64,000 nt of DNA from Mesotaenium endlicherianum (lineage: Eukaryota > Streptophyta > Zygnematophyceae > Zygnematales > Mesotaeniaceae): the NCBI GenBank assembly GCA_009602735.1, contig WELA01003775.1:108046-172045 (forward strand). Reading direction: 5' to 3'. The notes under the pieces were generated by a model. The model did no database searches. It saw only the letters and a list, made by a program, of their open reading frames with translations, and was not told the DNA's origin. Positions 10,012 through 20,295 of the stretch are shown one piece after another; the first letter of the stretch is position 1, and every line of letters begins with the position of its first letter. Made by a program: the position numbers and the translations under genes.

Positions 10012-10470
10012 TTACTTGTATACAGGCTTTCGCCCAAGTTGAGGGTTTACAGAATGAACAAGTTGGTAGTTTGCAGAAATCACATCTAAGGAGCTCAACT
10101 TGGTACCTGCTGGGCGGCTCATCACTGATCCCCAGCTCCTAGCCTCGCGGCTGTCTATGCTGTCAAAACCTCCCCCATTCCTGGGTGTGGGGCACATTGA
10201 CATTGACCCCTTGCCAGTGGTCTCGACGGCGACATAACCGCTGATTGCGACGTAATAAGTCAAATGGTCGGTGAGTCATCGTCAAACGGATAGTAGTCGC
10301 TACATTAGTTTGAGAACATGGGTAGATTTTGTAATTATGAATATTAGGAGGGATAGTTTTGTGATTTACCCGTTACTTTCACATGAGGTTTAGCCGGTGG
10401 GTCCGTACTTGAGGGCGTCGTGACTTCCGCCACGCGTGCCGCATCGTTAAGTGAGCTGTAAGTCGCGACA
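10012..10470 (-). repeat. 5' leader and LTR fragments of methyltransferase element copy 1
   Basis: Positions 10,098-10,304 match 42,955-43,203 upstream of element copy 2 (shared string GGTACCTGCTGGGCGGCTCA). A second related LTR-edge piece ends at 10,470 (...GTCGCGACA), matching the edge of copy 2 at 43,203. So two LTR-edge fragments lie in series. The LTR is much shorter here than in copy 2. Confidence 0.6.
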
Positions 10471-11180
10471 AGGTGCATGAAAACCTCTTTAGTCCGATCA
10501 TGTAACACATCAACATGCACCATACATTCCGAACGTGGTGTTGCATGCAACTGGTTGTTGAAACATCCTTTAAATGCCTCCAAAGATGCGAATCTGGAAA
10601 CAGTTGCACCTTAAATAGTCCGCTTTTGAGGTCGACGAGCTGTCAAAATGGGTAGTCGGGCCACGTGAAGGGAATGACTCAAGGAGAACATAAAGATTTG
10701 CACATTCTTTTTCCTGTTGGATTCCGCATGCCAGCACATGCCAGCAGCCACCAGCAGCCATCCATTGCTGTGGCCCTCGTACTTAAACAGACACGCACGC
10801 ATATCTCCCGCCTTCACTCCGTACTTGCTTTTCCAGGTGTCGTCGAGAGGTCGCGGCGTCCTAACGGGACGTCCCTCAACCATCCCGACCAACTTCCACC
10901 CTAGTGCCTGTCTATTATATTGGACCAGGTATCCAGCGGTAGTCGAGCTTGCAGTAGAAGAAGCTCCATGAGGATCTTTGCCCTTCCTGGTGTAGCTCTC
11001 AATGTGCTGGATGCACTGATACTACGTTCTTGCAAGCCCATGCGGGCCAGCATTGACTTCGATCTACGTGTTTTGTTGCCGCTGAGAGGTTGAGAACTTC
11101 TACGCGCACCTGCACCCTTTTGATCTTCAACCTTGACGGTTTGTTTGTGAATAGTAAAGACAGAAGCCAGGCGGGGATCT
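10471..11180. other. Upstream region of the SEC14-like gene
   Basis: About 700 bases lie between the element edge and the SEC14 start codon. The region holds no supported ORF and presumably contains promoter and 5' untranslated sequence. No clear TATA box could be fixed. Confidence 0.4.
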
Positions 11181-14100
11181 ATGACTATTAAAGAAATCCC
11201 GGGGTTGGATCAGGATGATATCGAGCATGAGGACATTGATACGTCAAGGCCTTTGGATGATAAGCAAAAGCATATACTGGAACGGTTTCGCCAAGCCATA
11301 AAGGAAGCTGGATCCACTTACAAGGGAAGGTAAGTGATGCTCTTGCATCTTCCTATGCCACTCGTAGAACATGTGATGGATATTCTTAGTCCGACATAAA
11401 ACTAAGATAAGCATTCTTGGAAGTTGCTCTGTTCCGAGGTAGACAAGACCCTGCAGGAAAACACGGATGAACTGGGGTAACATGGTTATACAAAGTCAGT
11501 TGGTACTTTGAACTTGTCTTTTCCCCCAACCACGACCTTTTGAACAGAATGCTTGCTACGTACTTCCTCATTTTGAGAAATTGAGGGTACTGAGCATTCA
11601 CGTTACAGTGGTCAGATGATGGCGGTGGGTATCATTTCTACTAGCCGTCTCTATGTGGGTACTTGGGCACTAGGTGGTTAGAGGAACTAGGTACTTCACT
11701 TTCAAGAAAATCTCTTTATCTGATCCATTTATAATGATTTGGGTGGATGAAGTTCTAACTTTATTCTACCCAAAATACTACACCCCTCATGTATACTAAG
11801 ACCTTTTCCTGGTATGTAGAAGAGGCATACTTGGCATGGTAGAAGTTCAACTCAGACTGCAGCGCTCCTAGACTCATAAGATATGCCACGTATTGTATTC
11901 ACTCCTTGAATACTGCTACTACTGAGCTTCTGCTACCTGAAGCAATGCAGCTTCTTATAGATTGGTTTGTCCCTCCAGCATATCTGTTTTCTGATGGCCA
12001 AGTTGCAAGTTTCATAGTGGTACTCATAGAGGAGATTGAGGAAGGGTTTGGGTTGTGCTGTTTTTTTAGTATCTATGACTTCTGGAAACCATGGCTAGTG
12101 AGCACACGATATTACGTATCTTTTGTGGTAGCATGTCAAAACTGCATTTCTATTAGGTCCACTAACCAGCTTCAAGCCTGTCCCAAACACCTGCAAATTT
12201 TGTTGTCAATTGGGTCCAGTTTTCCCGAAGACACCACTCTCGTTCGTTTTCTCCGGGCTCGAAACTTCAATGAGGAAAGAGCGAAAGCAATGTTTGATGC
12301 CACTGTGGCATGGCGAGAAGAGACGGGGGTTGACACCATTAGAGAGGTATAATTGTTATTTTGTTGCTGTCACGGACTTGCTTTCCTCTAGTTTCATCAG
12401 GTTGCTGCTGCATCATCTTCAGCTTGTCTTCATAGAATCTTTTCACTTCAGAGGCAATATTGACTGAAGTCAAGGGGGTAGGCCTTACATGGAAGTTTGT
12501 TTTTGCTGTGCTGTTGTAATGTAGGTCATGGTATGGATTACTTGACTAAGACTAGTGCGCATTTCCTTTGAAACCCTCAACAGGACTTTGAGTTCCAAGA
12601 AAGAGACGAGGTGAAGCAATATTATGCTCAGTTTCACCATAAGACAGACAAGGAGGGGAGACCAATTTACGTGGAGCAGCTGGGCAAGCTCGACGTTGAC
12701 AAGCTTATGGAAGTAAGACTTTTCTTATACCCACTACTTGTAGGCTCTAGATATCGCAGGCAGCGAGGACGTTTGCCTAGAACATGTGAGGAGGTACTTC
12801 ATTTGTCTGTGATTCATGTGTAAGGGCTATATGCAAGGTCTGAGCTCATAGTGAACGACTGCCCTCCGTTTCTCAAAGGAACATCTGAGTGGCTGCACCT
12901 CAAATCTGCAAAACGATGTCTGATTGGGCTTAAAAGAAATGTGCGCTCAAAGTTTTGCTCAATCAGGTGGTGCTACTGGATGTGTGCAGGTGACAACAAT
13001 GGAGAGGCTGCTGAAGTATCATGTACGAGAATGGGAAGTTCTGACAGATCTCAAATTTCCTGCCTGCTCGAAGCAAGCGTGCCGACCCATTTCCACTTCA
13101 CTCACAATCATTGACGTAAAAGGAGTTGTGAGTAACACGTGCCCTTTGTATTGTGAATTTTTCTGTGAGAACATTATGAAAACAAAAATCACAGCTGATG
13201 AACTGCGTTCAGTGCTTGCGTTTGCAGATCCTGATATATCTGCTACACTCTTTGACGTCCCAACTCGTTGTATCACAGTTTCTTGACAAGCAGTTGTGTC
13301 ATGTGCGGCAGAATATGCGCATGTTCTCGAAGCGTGTGCGACAGTTCGTGAAGGAGGTGACGCAGTTAGATCAGGACCATTACCCCGAGTTTCTAGGGAC
13401 TATGTACATCATCAATGCCCCTTTTGTGTTCAAGGCCATTTGGCAGGTGCGTATCTGTAGTGTTTAGTATGTCCTCTTTGGTCTTCCTTCTATTTTCTCC
13501 TCTCGATTTCTCTCCCAAGAGTGGAAGTTAAGCTCCCCCCCGAGTCTGACAATTATGTGCGTGTGTGTGCGTGGAACAAGGAAGGGGCATCACAGGCTGA
13601 TATTATTCGAGCTCATGGCATTGGTGCATGGATTTGGGTCAAAGTCTCTGTGCACATTGAGTGTTACTACAAACCTGCCCTGCATGATTGCCGAGTCATG
13701 CTCTGATGGCATGGTAATGAGTGTCAACTCTAAGGTAAAGAATGGACTTTGATGCCTCGTGATTTGGGTCTCCGCAGGTTATTAAGGTCTGGTTGGACAA
13801 GAAGACTCAGAAGAAAATCCAGGTCTTGGGTGGACATTATCAGAAGCAATTACTGGAACTTGTCGACGCAGGTATGACTTTTTCGTGCGCTTTTTGCTCT
13901 AGTATTGTGTACTGTAGTAGTTGTCTTTGTTTTTTATAATTGCTCCCGAGGGCAGTTTGAAATGTGTAACATGCGCCTATCCCAACTCACAGGGCACCAC
14001 CTTCACTGCTACAGTTGGTGTTCTGGTGCAAGGGAGCTTACTGGACAGATTAATGTTTGTTCTCATAGTTGTTGTGTGGGATAGTGCATAAGCATGTGCG

Positions 14101-14426
14101 CCGAAATGGATTACTCTCTCTATATCTGATTTTCATCAGACCGCGACACAGCAGATTGCCAGTAATTACATTTGCTGTGAGGAATAGGAGAAAGTAGTTA
14201 TGCAGCACTGTTGGTGATGGACAAGGTGAAGGATCTGAGGGTGTCATTGATGTGTGTACTTGCTCTGTGCCTTTCAGAGGATCTACCATCATTTTTGGGA
14301 GGCACGTGCTCATGTGACGGTGGGTGTGAGAATTCGGATGCTGGCCCTTGGCACGACCCTGCTTTTCAGCTTGACCCCAGCTGTGACTCATCCACTATCT
14401 CCAATACCCCCGTTTCTTCACCCTAA
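11181..14426 (+). CDS. SEC14-like phosphatidylinositol/phosphatidylcholine transfer protein (7 exons)
   Basis: Exons with matching splice phases are 11181-11329, 12220-12346, 12584-12712, 12990-13127, 13312-13446, 13778-13871 and 14278-14426 (stop TAA), giving about 306 residues. The start ATG opens MTIKEIPGLDQDD. The CRAL-TRIO N-terminal helix region has FPEDTTLVRFLRARNF. The lipid-binding CRAL-TRIO domain has GRPIYVEQLGKLDVDKL, LTIIDVKGV, YPEFLGTMYIINAPFVFKAIW and KIQVLGGHYQKQLLELVD. It closes with the family's LPSFLGGTCSCDGGC. Such proteins exchange phosphatidylinositol and phosphatidylcholine between membranes and stimulate phosphoinositide signalling. This one ends about 30 residues after the GGTC motif, so it lacks the C-terminal nodulin domain of the long plant SFH proteins. 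The acceptor of exon 5 could instead be about 13276, adding 12 residues. Confidence 0.9.
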
Positions 14427-15590
14427 ACTGTACAAAACCATCAACCACAAAGTGGTGCACAGACGTCTTTGCACCAAATGCGGCTTTCTTCTTCTTTGAC
14501 TCTCTGGATTATTGCTGTATGGGTACTTAATTGGACAAATGTGGTGAAGGGTGAAAGTGAAGATAATTTGTCAGATTGAAATTTCTCTAGTAGGTTCATT
14601 TGTCCCTAATCAGTTTGGTAATTATATGTATCGGGTAAGCAGGTCAACAAGCCATTGTTATGAGTAGGTGAAAGCCCGTGATTCTTTTTGCAGTTACGTC
14701 ATAAGAGACTCTACAGCCACGTGATTGGCATGGCAAAAGCAAGAGAATCTTGCCTTGCCGAGTAGACTTGGAGACCTTGTGGATACACCATTTATTCATT
14801 TATTTGATGTTTAGAAACATGTGGAGTTTAGAATAGTACTTAACCTTGACAACAAATACAAATGTAAAACATGAGAGTAAATTCCCAATAATCTGATAGA
14901 CTTGTTCAAAACCCACTCTACATGCCATCCACTATAAGTGCACTGTAACTCGAAAATGCACACATGTGTTGGATTGCTAGAGTCTGGTGACATGCACGCT
15001 TAAGTATGGATCAATAGCATCCCTTATCTAAAGTTGTAGAGTTTAGAGGATCTTTTGCTCCTCTCAAAGTAGTAGAGCTTGCCACGAAGGTCTGCTATGA
15101 ACTTCATAAGTTCTGCTTGCCTTACATTATTGCTAGCTTGCAATTTTCGTAGCTTTAAACTGCTTTACCTGTTGAGCCAAATTAAGCGATTGCTTGCCTT
15201 GTAGCAGAATAGTGTTGTATTGAAAGACGTTAGACACAAGATTTAGCTCGTTGTCTCTAAGGTGAAGACATCAGTTTGGGAGATAGCAGAGTTGTATAAG
15301 GTTGTGCAAAGCAACGGTGGCCATGGTCATGGCCCTAGGCAAGGAGATAAATTGCTAGTCACCCTACAACACGTCCGTCAACAAGGCCGGAATTGCGTGA
15401 GGATTCCCACCTCATCACTATTCACTAGCGGTTCTCAAGATGTGCTGTAGGACCGGCCCTCGCATGGGGAACTCCCATTTCAGACATTAGGCTTGAAATC
15501 TAGAGAGCGAGAAGTTGTTGTTTAATGTGTCAAATTATCGCGTAGGGGTGGTCACAGGAAAACAAAAAACGAGATTTTATGTTGCCTAGA
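14427..15590. other. Non-coding region downstream of SEC14
   Basis: It contains the SEC14 3' untranslated region and flank. The sequence is AT-rich, and no ORF, repeat or RNA gene could be supported. Confidence 0.5.
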
Positions 15591-15846
15591 AAGAGCAGTG
15601 GCGAGTATGAGTGTGAGGATGAGAATTGAGCGCGGAATGTGGGCAATGACACGTATCGGCAAAAAATTTTGTGTGGAGCATTTGTCGATGTGAGCGAGGA
15701 AAAAGGTCGCTTCCGATTGGTTTTGTTTGTCAATTTTGAACGACTAAGCCCTCACATGGACAAATGCTCCACACCAAAGTTTTCGCCGTGACGCGTCATT
15801 GCCGCTTAATTCTCATACTCACACTCATACTCGCCGCTGCTCTTTT
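15591..15846. repeat. Foldback (inverted-repeat) element
   Basis: The arms are about 15,591-15,696 and 15,749-15,846 and are reverse complements over roughly 100 bases. For example, GGCGAGTATGAGTGTGAGGA pairs with the complement of TCATACTCACACTCATACTC, and GTGTGGAGCATTTGTC pairs with GACAAATGCTCCACAC. The loop is about 50 bases. No ORF lies inside. It is probably a small non-autonomous DNA transposon (MITE or foldback type); target duplications were not identified. Confidence 0.8.
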
Positions 15847-17669
15847 TTGCGCGCACCTCCTCGCATTACCAATTAACCTGGCTCATACCGTATACAATCT
15901 TTTGTTATTCTAATCTATATCTTAATATAGTTTTATACAATTTCAATTTATCACCGTAAGCATCCATAGTCAGGACATATCCCTTACCCGATCATTAGAC
16001 AACATTACTATGAGTTCATAGGTATGCTTTAGTCAATTTCAATGTATGTAATTTCTCATAGCCACGTGGCCTCGCTGGACGGATTGCAAAGCTACGCAAA
16101 TGCTTTTCATAAAACTTTGTGAAGGCTGAACTACTTATACGCTATCAAACGTCCTTTGAAACATTTATGGGACAAACAAGCGGGGCACACACTTACGCGT
16201 CACGGGCCGGGAAATTGACCCAATCGCAGCGGCCTAAATAATAGCTCCCTTCATTTGATTGACATCAATACCACTCCAACCCTCGTTTCTAGGGGTGGGA
16301 ATTTACTATGTATATCTGAACAGAGTAGAAAGATATTGAAATCGATCAACTTGCCTATCAACACAGAGGATAGTGAATGTAATAAAATTCAAGAGTGATA
16401 AAGACCTATACAAACTAATCAAAGACATTGGACATCGACAATTTGTGTAACCAAGATGCCATAGAACATGGGTGCAATAAATGGGTAATGAGGGGATGGC
16501 GCAAGCAAGAAAGAGCTTGCGATCCGAAGGTTATTCCACTCGCAACTTTAAAAAGTTATATAATTATATAAATTGTGTTTTTGGATTTGATCAGCATTTC
16601 TTTAGAAAATCAAATGTTCATCATAAATTTTAGTGCCAATCAAAGGCTTGGAAAGTCGTCGTGAGCGAGGTGGAGGTCTTTAACGACTTTGAGCACTTTT
16701 GAGATTTGTTCAAGTTCACAATAAAAATATGATGAGTCTGTTGAGGACCACACACGTTTATCATGACGGTTCAATTGAAATGCCAAATTCAACCCTATAC
16801 AAGAACAGTGTATAATGATTACGCTTTGGTAGTTCAGCCTTGTAGTCATGCAATTGTCTTTTGTCTTCTCTAAAAGAAACAATGTGGAAAATCTTGAATG
16901 TGCTCCACGTGAGGAAGTGGTCACAACTTTTTTGTGCCCAATAGTTTGATCTTTCTCCCCACGAGTGATGAATGCATGGAATATACTTCTGGCGGATAAT
17001 AGAATGGACATTATTTTTCCAATGCTCCAAATTGTTCACACGTGTCAAACACCATCATTGTGGTGATAATTACCACGCCGGACAGTCGACAAACATGGTT
17101 GACTTTCAGTACATTTGAACTGGGTTGAAAGAACACCACCCTGAATACGTGCGAGGAGTGAAACAGCTAAAAGTTGATAGACAAATTGTGCTAGGATCAG
17201 GCCCCAGCGCAGCTGGGTGGGCATTTAATCGAACCACTATAAGAATTTTCATGCAAAATTTGAATTGGATCCTAGCACATACAACCATTAAGATTACGCG
17301 GCCAGTTGGAGTAAATTTTGAAATCCAATTGATATGAACACGTCTCACCTTTCCGTGTCGTGCCTAACAGTGTCGGTCCCTCGGCACGTGCGTAGCCTTC
17401 CAGCACTTGTGCCTTCGACCTGGTCGATATGTCGGTGGCCCTCCCCACATGTGGGCAAACATGGTCGATCGACCTTCGCACGTGTGTCGGTGACAAGCCT
17501 TACCAAGGTTGACCCCACCCTGGGCTCCTGAACTTGCACCATGCCACCATGACCAACACTCGGAGCAATGATCTCCTTCACCCAGCTCTCACCATCAGCT
17601 TATCCTAAGACTCAGCGGAAAATTTTAGAAATACTTGCCTTGCCTTAATTCCTCTTACACCCCTCCCTT
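15847..17669. other. Gene-poor region
   Basis: AT-rich up to about 17.3 kb, then GC-richer. Short ORFs on both strands lack any recognisable motif or coding character. I see no gene, RNA or defined repeat. Confidence 0.5.
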
Positions 17670-18035
17670 TCAGCTGAGGCGTCCCTGCCTTTTCTGCTGA
17701 AAGCTATTATTTTCCAGCCCTGCGGCTAGGGGGTTTAGGAAGGCAGTCAGGACATTCCCATCGTCCTGCCATAATCTCTTCCTCGCAATGCAGAAAGTGT
17801 GCCAACGGGCACCACACTTATCGCAAGTTACCATTGCTTCCTGATCATCCAGCACTTTGCAGCTGGCACAAGGCGTGGCTGGCACCAATTCCTTGGGCAC
17901 AACCCTAACCGTAGGATCAATATTCGGCAAATGGCATAGCGAGCAATTCTGCACGTGGTCTCTCATGGTTTTAACATCACGACCTTCCAGTTCTAACACA
18001 CCATTGTCAAACGCATGTTTCACGCGTAAGATCAC
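17670..18035 (-). pseudogene. PHD-type zinc-finger fragment, probably from a mobile element
   Basis: The minus strand encodes a 121-residue stretch with CASCK-(8)-MVTCDKCGARWHTFC, the C4HC3 start of a PHD finger. It is preceded by VLELEGRDVKTMRDHVQNCSLC, which looks like the basic/SH3-like tail after a retroelement integrase. PHD fingers bind histone H3 tails. The fragment has no start context of its own and abuts a + strand Ty3 fragment at about 18.09 kb, so it is likely a piece of a transposon polyprotein rather than a host gene. This assignment is tentative. Confidence 0.5.
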
Positions 18036-18089
18036 TGCACCTGAACTGGTGTCAATGGTGGTCTTGGTCTGGCGCTTGCGGTTGAGAAT

Positions 18090-19028
18090 TATTATTGAGA
18101 ATTATTCCACAAAGGCCAGTAAATTGACTGACCTTACTAAGAAAGACATCGGGTATGTGTGGGGGGAAGAGCAGCAGGCTGCCTTCCAGACCCTTAAAGA
18201 TGCCCTTTGTTCTGCCCCAGTGCTAGCCGTGTATGACCCCAGCAAACCGGTGCAGGTGGTTACTGATGCCTCTGACTTTGCCATGGGTGCTATTTTGTTG
18301 CAGCCTGCTGACAAAACCACAAAGGATGGTAAGGTACGGCAGGAGTGGCATCCTGTGTTGTATGAGTCTATGAAATTTAATCCAGCGGCGATTAATTACT
18401 CAGTGCATGATAAAGAGCTGCTAGCTATCATTCATGTACTCAAACAGTGGAGAGCATACTTACATGGTAAAGCTTTTAAGGTGATTACAGATCATCTAGC
18501 TCTGACCCACTTTCAGAAGAAGTCCAAGCTGTCGAGGAGGGAGAACCGCTGGAGCCAGATGCTGGAGCAGTTCCAAGTCCAGATCGACTACAAACCAGGG
18601 AAGTTGAATCTTGCTGATGCACTCTCTAGAAGACCTCACTTGCAAGAACGGAACTTTAGTCAGCATGCTGTAGATAAAGTCCTGTGTGCACTCACTTCAC
18701 TAAAGGTGAAAAAGTCCTTCCTTGAACAACTTAGGAAAGCCTACCTTTCTGACCCAACATTTGAGCCCAGCCCCACTACTGGTGTGTGTCGTGCTACTGC
18801 ACTCGGGTATAAGCTTAAGGGAGGGGTCTGGGTGACTGAAACCACTTCAGGCAGGCTGAAGCTGGTCATTCCTAATAACTTGGAAATAAGGTCTCTCTTA
18901 CTGAGTGAAGCGCATGACAGTCTCCTGGGTGGACATTTGGGGCAGGCCAAAACTGTTGGCAAACTGGCAAAACATTATCGTTGGGAGGGGTTACCCCGAG
19001 AGGTCTTGAAATATGTCAAGTCCTGTGA
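18090..19028 (+). mobile_element. Ty3-type retrotransposon fragment: end of RT, RNase H, integrase zinc finger
   Basis: The motifs in order are the end of RT (KASKLTDLTKKD), then RNase H with VVTDASDFAMGAIL, YSVHDKELLAIIHVLK, ITDHLALTH and LADALSRRPH, and the integrase HHCC zinc finger (HDSLLGGHLGQAKTVGKLAKHY). It stops where an LTR begins at 19,029. The integrase core continues in a closely related piece from 23.52 kb. It is a broken fragment. Confidence 0.85.
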
Positions 19029-20282
19029 TGTAATTAATCAATTCATTATTTATTTAATTAATTGCATATATAAATATAACACTAACTAAGTATTATGTCT
19101 ATATACTCACATGTGCGAGTTCATCTAAATAAATGTATGTCAATGTAATGCGAGTTTACTTACTTTGTCAAAAAGGTCAGCAGGATGACTTTTGTATCAT
19201 CGTGTGGTTTGCTGACATTGTCGAAAAGGTCAGCAGGATGACTTTTGTATCATAGTATAGTTTGCTGAGATTTATATATCAGTTATATACAGGATATAAT
19301 ATCAGTAGGTTGACATATAGTAAGCTCGCTTGATATTAGTCAATATACTTAGCTTCAGTACGCTGAGGATAGACATATTCATTTAGATTGTTATTTGTAG
19401 ATTGGCCCATGTGACCGTAAAGTCGGGAGGTCGACTGAGATTCGGTAAATTGATGTGCTACCAGTGTGGTTAACTCCTGGGTGGGCGGAGCCGTCGTCAG
19501 TCAACTGAACAGTTAGGACTTCAGTCAACCGACCAATTAATATGGTCGTTATACCTAGATCCGTGGGTCCCAACTTAACGGGTTTCCCACGAAACGGCGC
19601 ACCTTGCGCCGTGGTCAACCAGGTGGTCACTAGGTACATAGCAGGCTGGGATCCCGTGGTCCCTCATTCTGGACAGTAGGCTTTACAGTCGGATTTCTAC
19701 TTGCAAGTCATGTGTGCACTTTTTGGGTTCGTTCTAATGACCAGCCTTCACGGAAATTAACATGGTTGATTAGTCTGCGCTCCAAATGGGACAAACTAGG
19801 ACGTTTTGGAAAGGTCTCGTCAAGATGCATCCATTGCCGTTGAGTTTGCTCAATTTGAAGTAGTATTGACAGAGTTATGCCCTCTGACATTTTGGGGTCA
19901 CACAGCGGACAGATTCCATGGTTTTTGCACTTAAGTCAGTGGGATGTGTTTGAGCTACTTTATGGTCATCTGAATGAGAGCGCCTTTGCTATTCAGTCCC
20001 TTGATGTTGTGTATGTGCTTACACATGCTGGTATGCCTGGTAGGCAAGAGGTCAGGAGTTTCTAAAGGAGAAGCTCTAGTCCTCAAGCTCGCCTCTTTCT
20101 TGTGCCTTGTATTTGTGTGCAACTATGGCACACTACGATAAGTGAGTCAAGGGCTATAGATGAGTAAACGGAAGTCATTCTAAGGGCGAAGTTCGCTCCC
20201 TGATTTCACACGCTTCCACCTATCTCTGATCTTTTATATTTAAATGAAATATTTTAATCTTGAATAAGCAAGATTCATTTCA
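19029..20282 (+). repeat. LTR (about 1,254 bp)
   Basis: It starts TGTAATTAATC and ends GATTCATTTCA, next to the primer-binding site. It is distantly related to the 720-bp LTR family of this window, sharing the core GTGGTTAACTCC-GGGT-GGCGG (near 19,460). It contains a two-copy 53-bp tandem repeat at 19,165-19,270. Confidence 0.8.
19165..19270 (+). repeat. 53-bp tandem repeat, two copies, inside the LTR
   Basis: The units 19,165-19,217 and 19,218-19,270 share GGTCAGCAGGATGACTTTTG and the ending TTTGCTGA. A position in the upstream half of the LTR fits an enhancer-like U3 repeat; that function is inferred. Confidence 0.85.
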
Positions 20283-20283
20283 G

Positions 20284-20295
20284 TGGTATCGGAGC
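20284..20295 (+). other. Primer-binding site (tRNA-iMet type)
   Basis: TGGTATCGGAGC stands one base after the LTR end and differs by one base from the usual TGGTATCAGAGC. Confidence 0.85.

Larger units (their letters stand above)
3969..10304 (-). mobile_element. Ty3-type retrotransposon carrying a DNA methyltransferase (copy 1)
   Basis: Reading leftward from 10.3 kb the order is a leader/LTR fragment, gag, two zinc knuckles, aspartic protease, cytosine-5 DNA methyltransferase and a long charged linker protein. The sequence is then interrupted at 3968 by the LTR remnant, so RT, RNase H and integrase would lie beyond the window. The copy at 27.8-43.2 kb has the same order and continues into RT and integrase. 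The element is broken, with several breaks, and is clearly older than the chromovirus at 30-36.7 kb. Confidence 0.85.

Noticed and set aside
16640-17048. Minus-strand ORFs of 95-123 residues
   Set aside because: AT-rich composition, two overlapping frames, no motif, no splice context; no better than chance.
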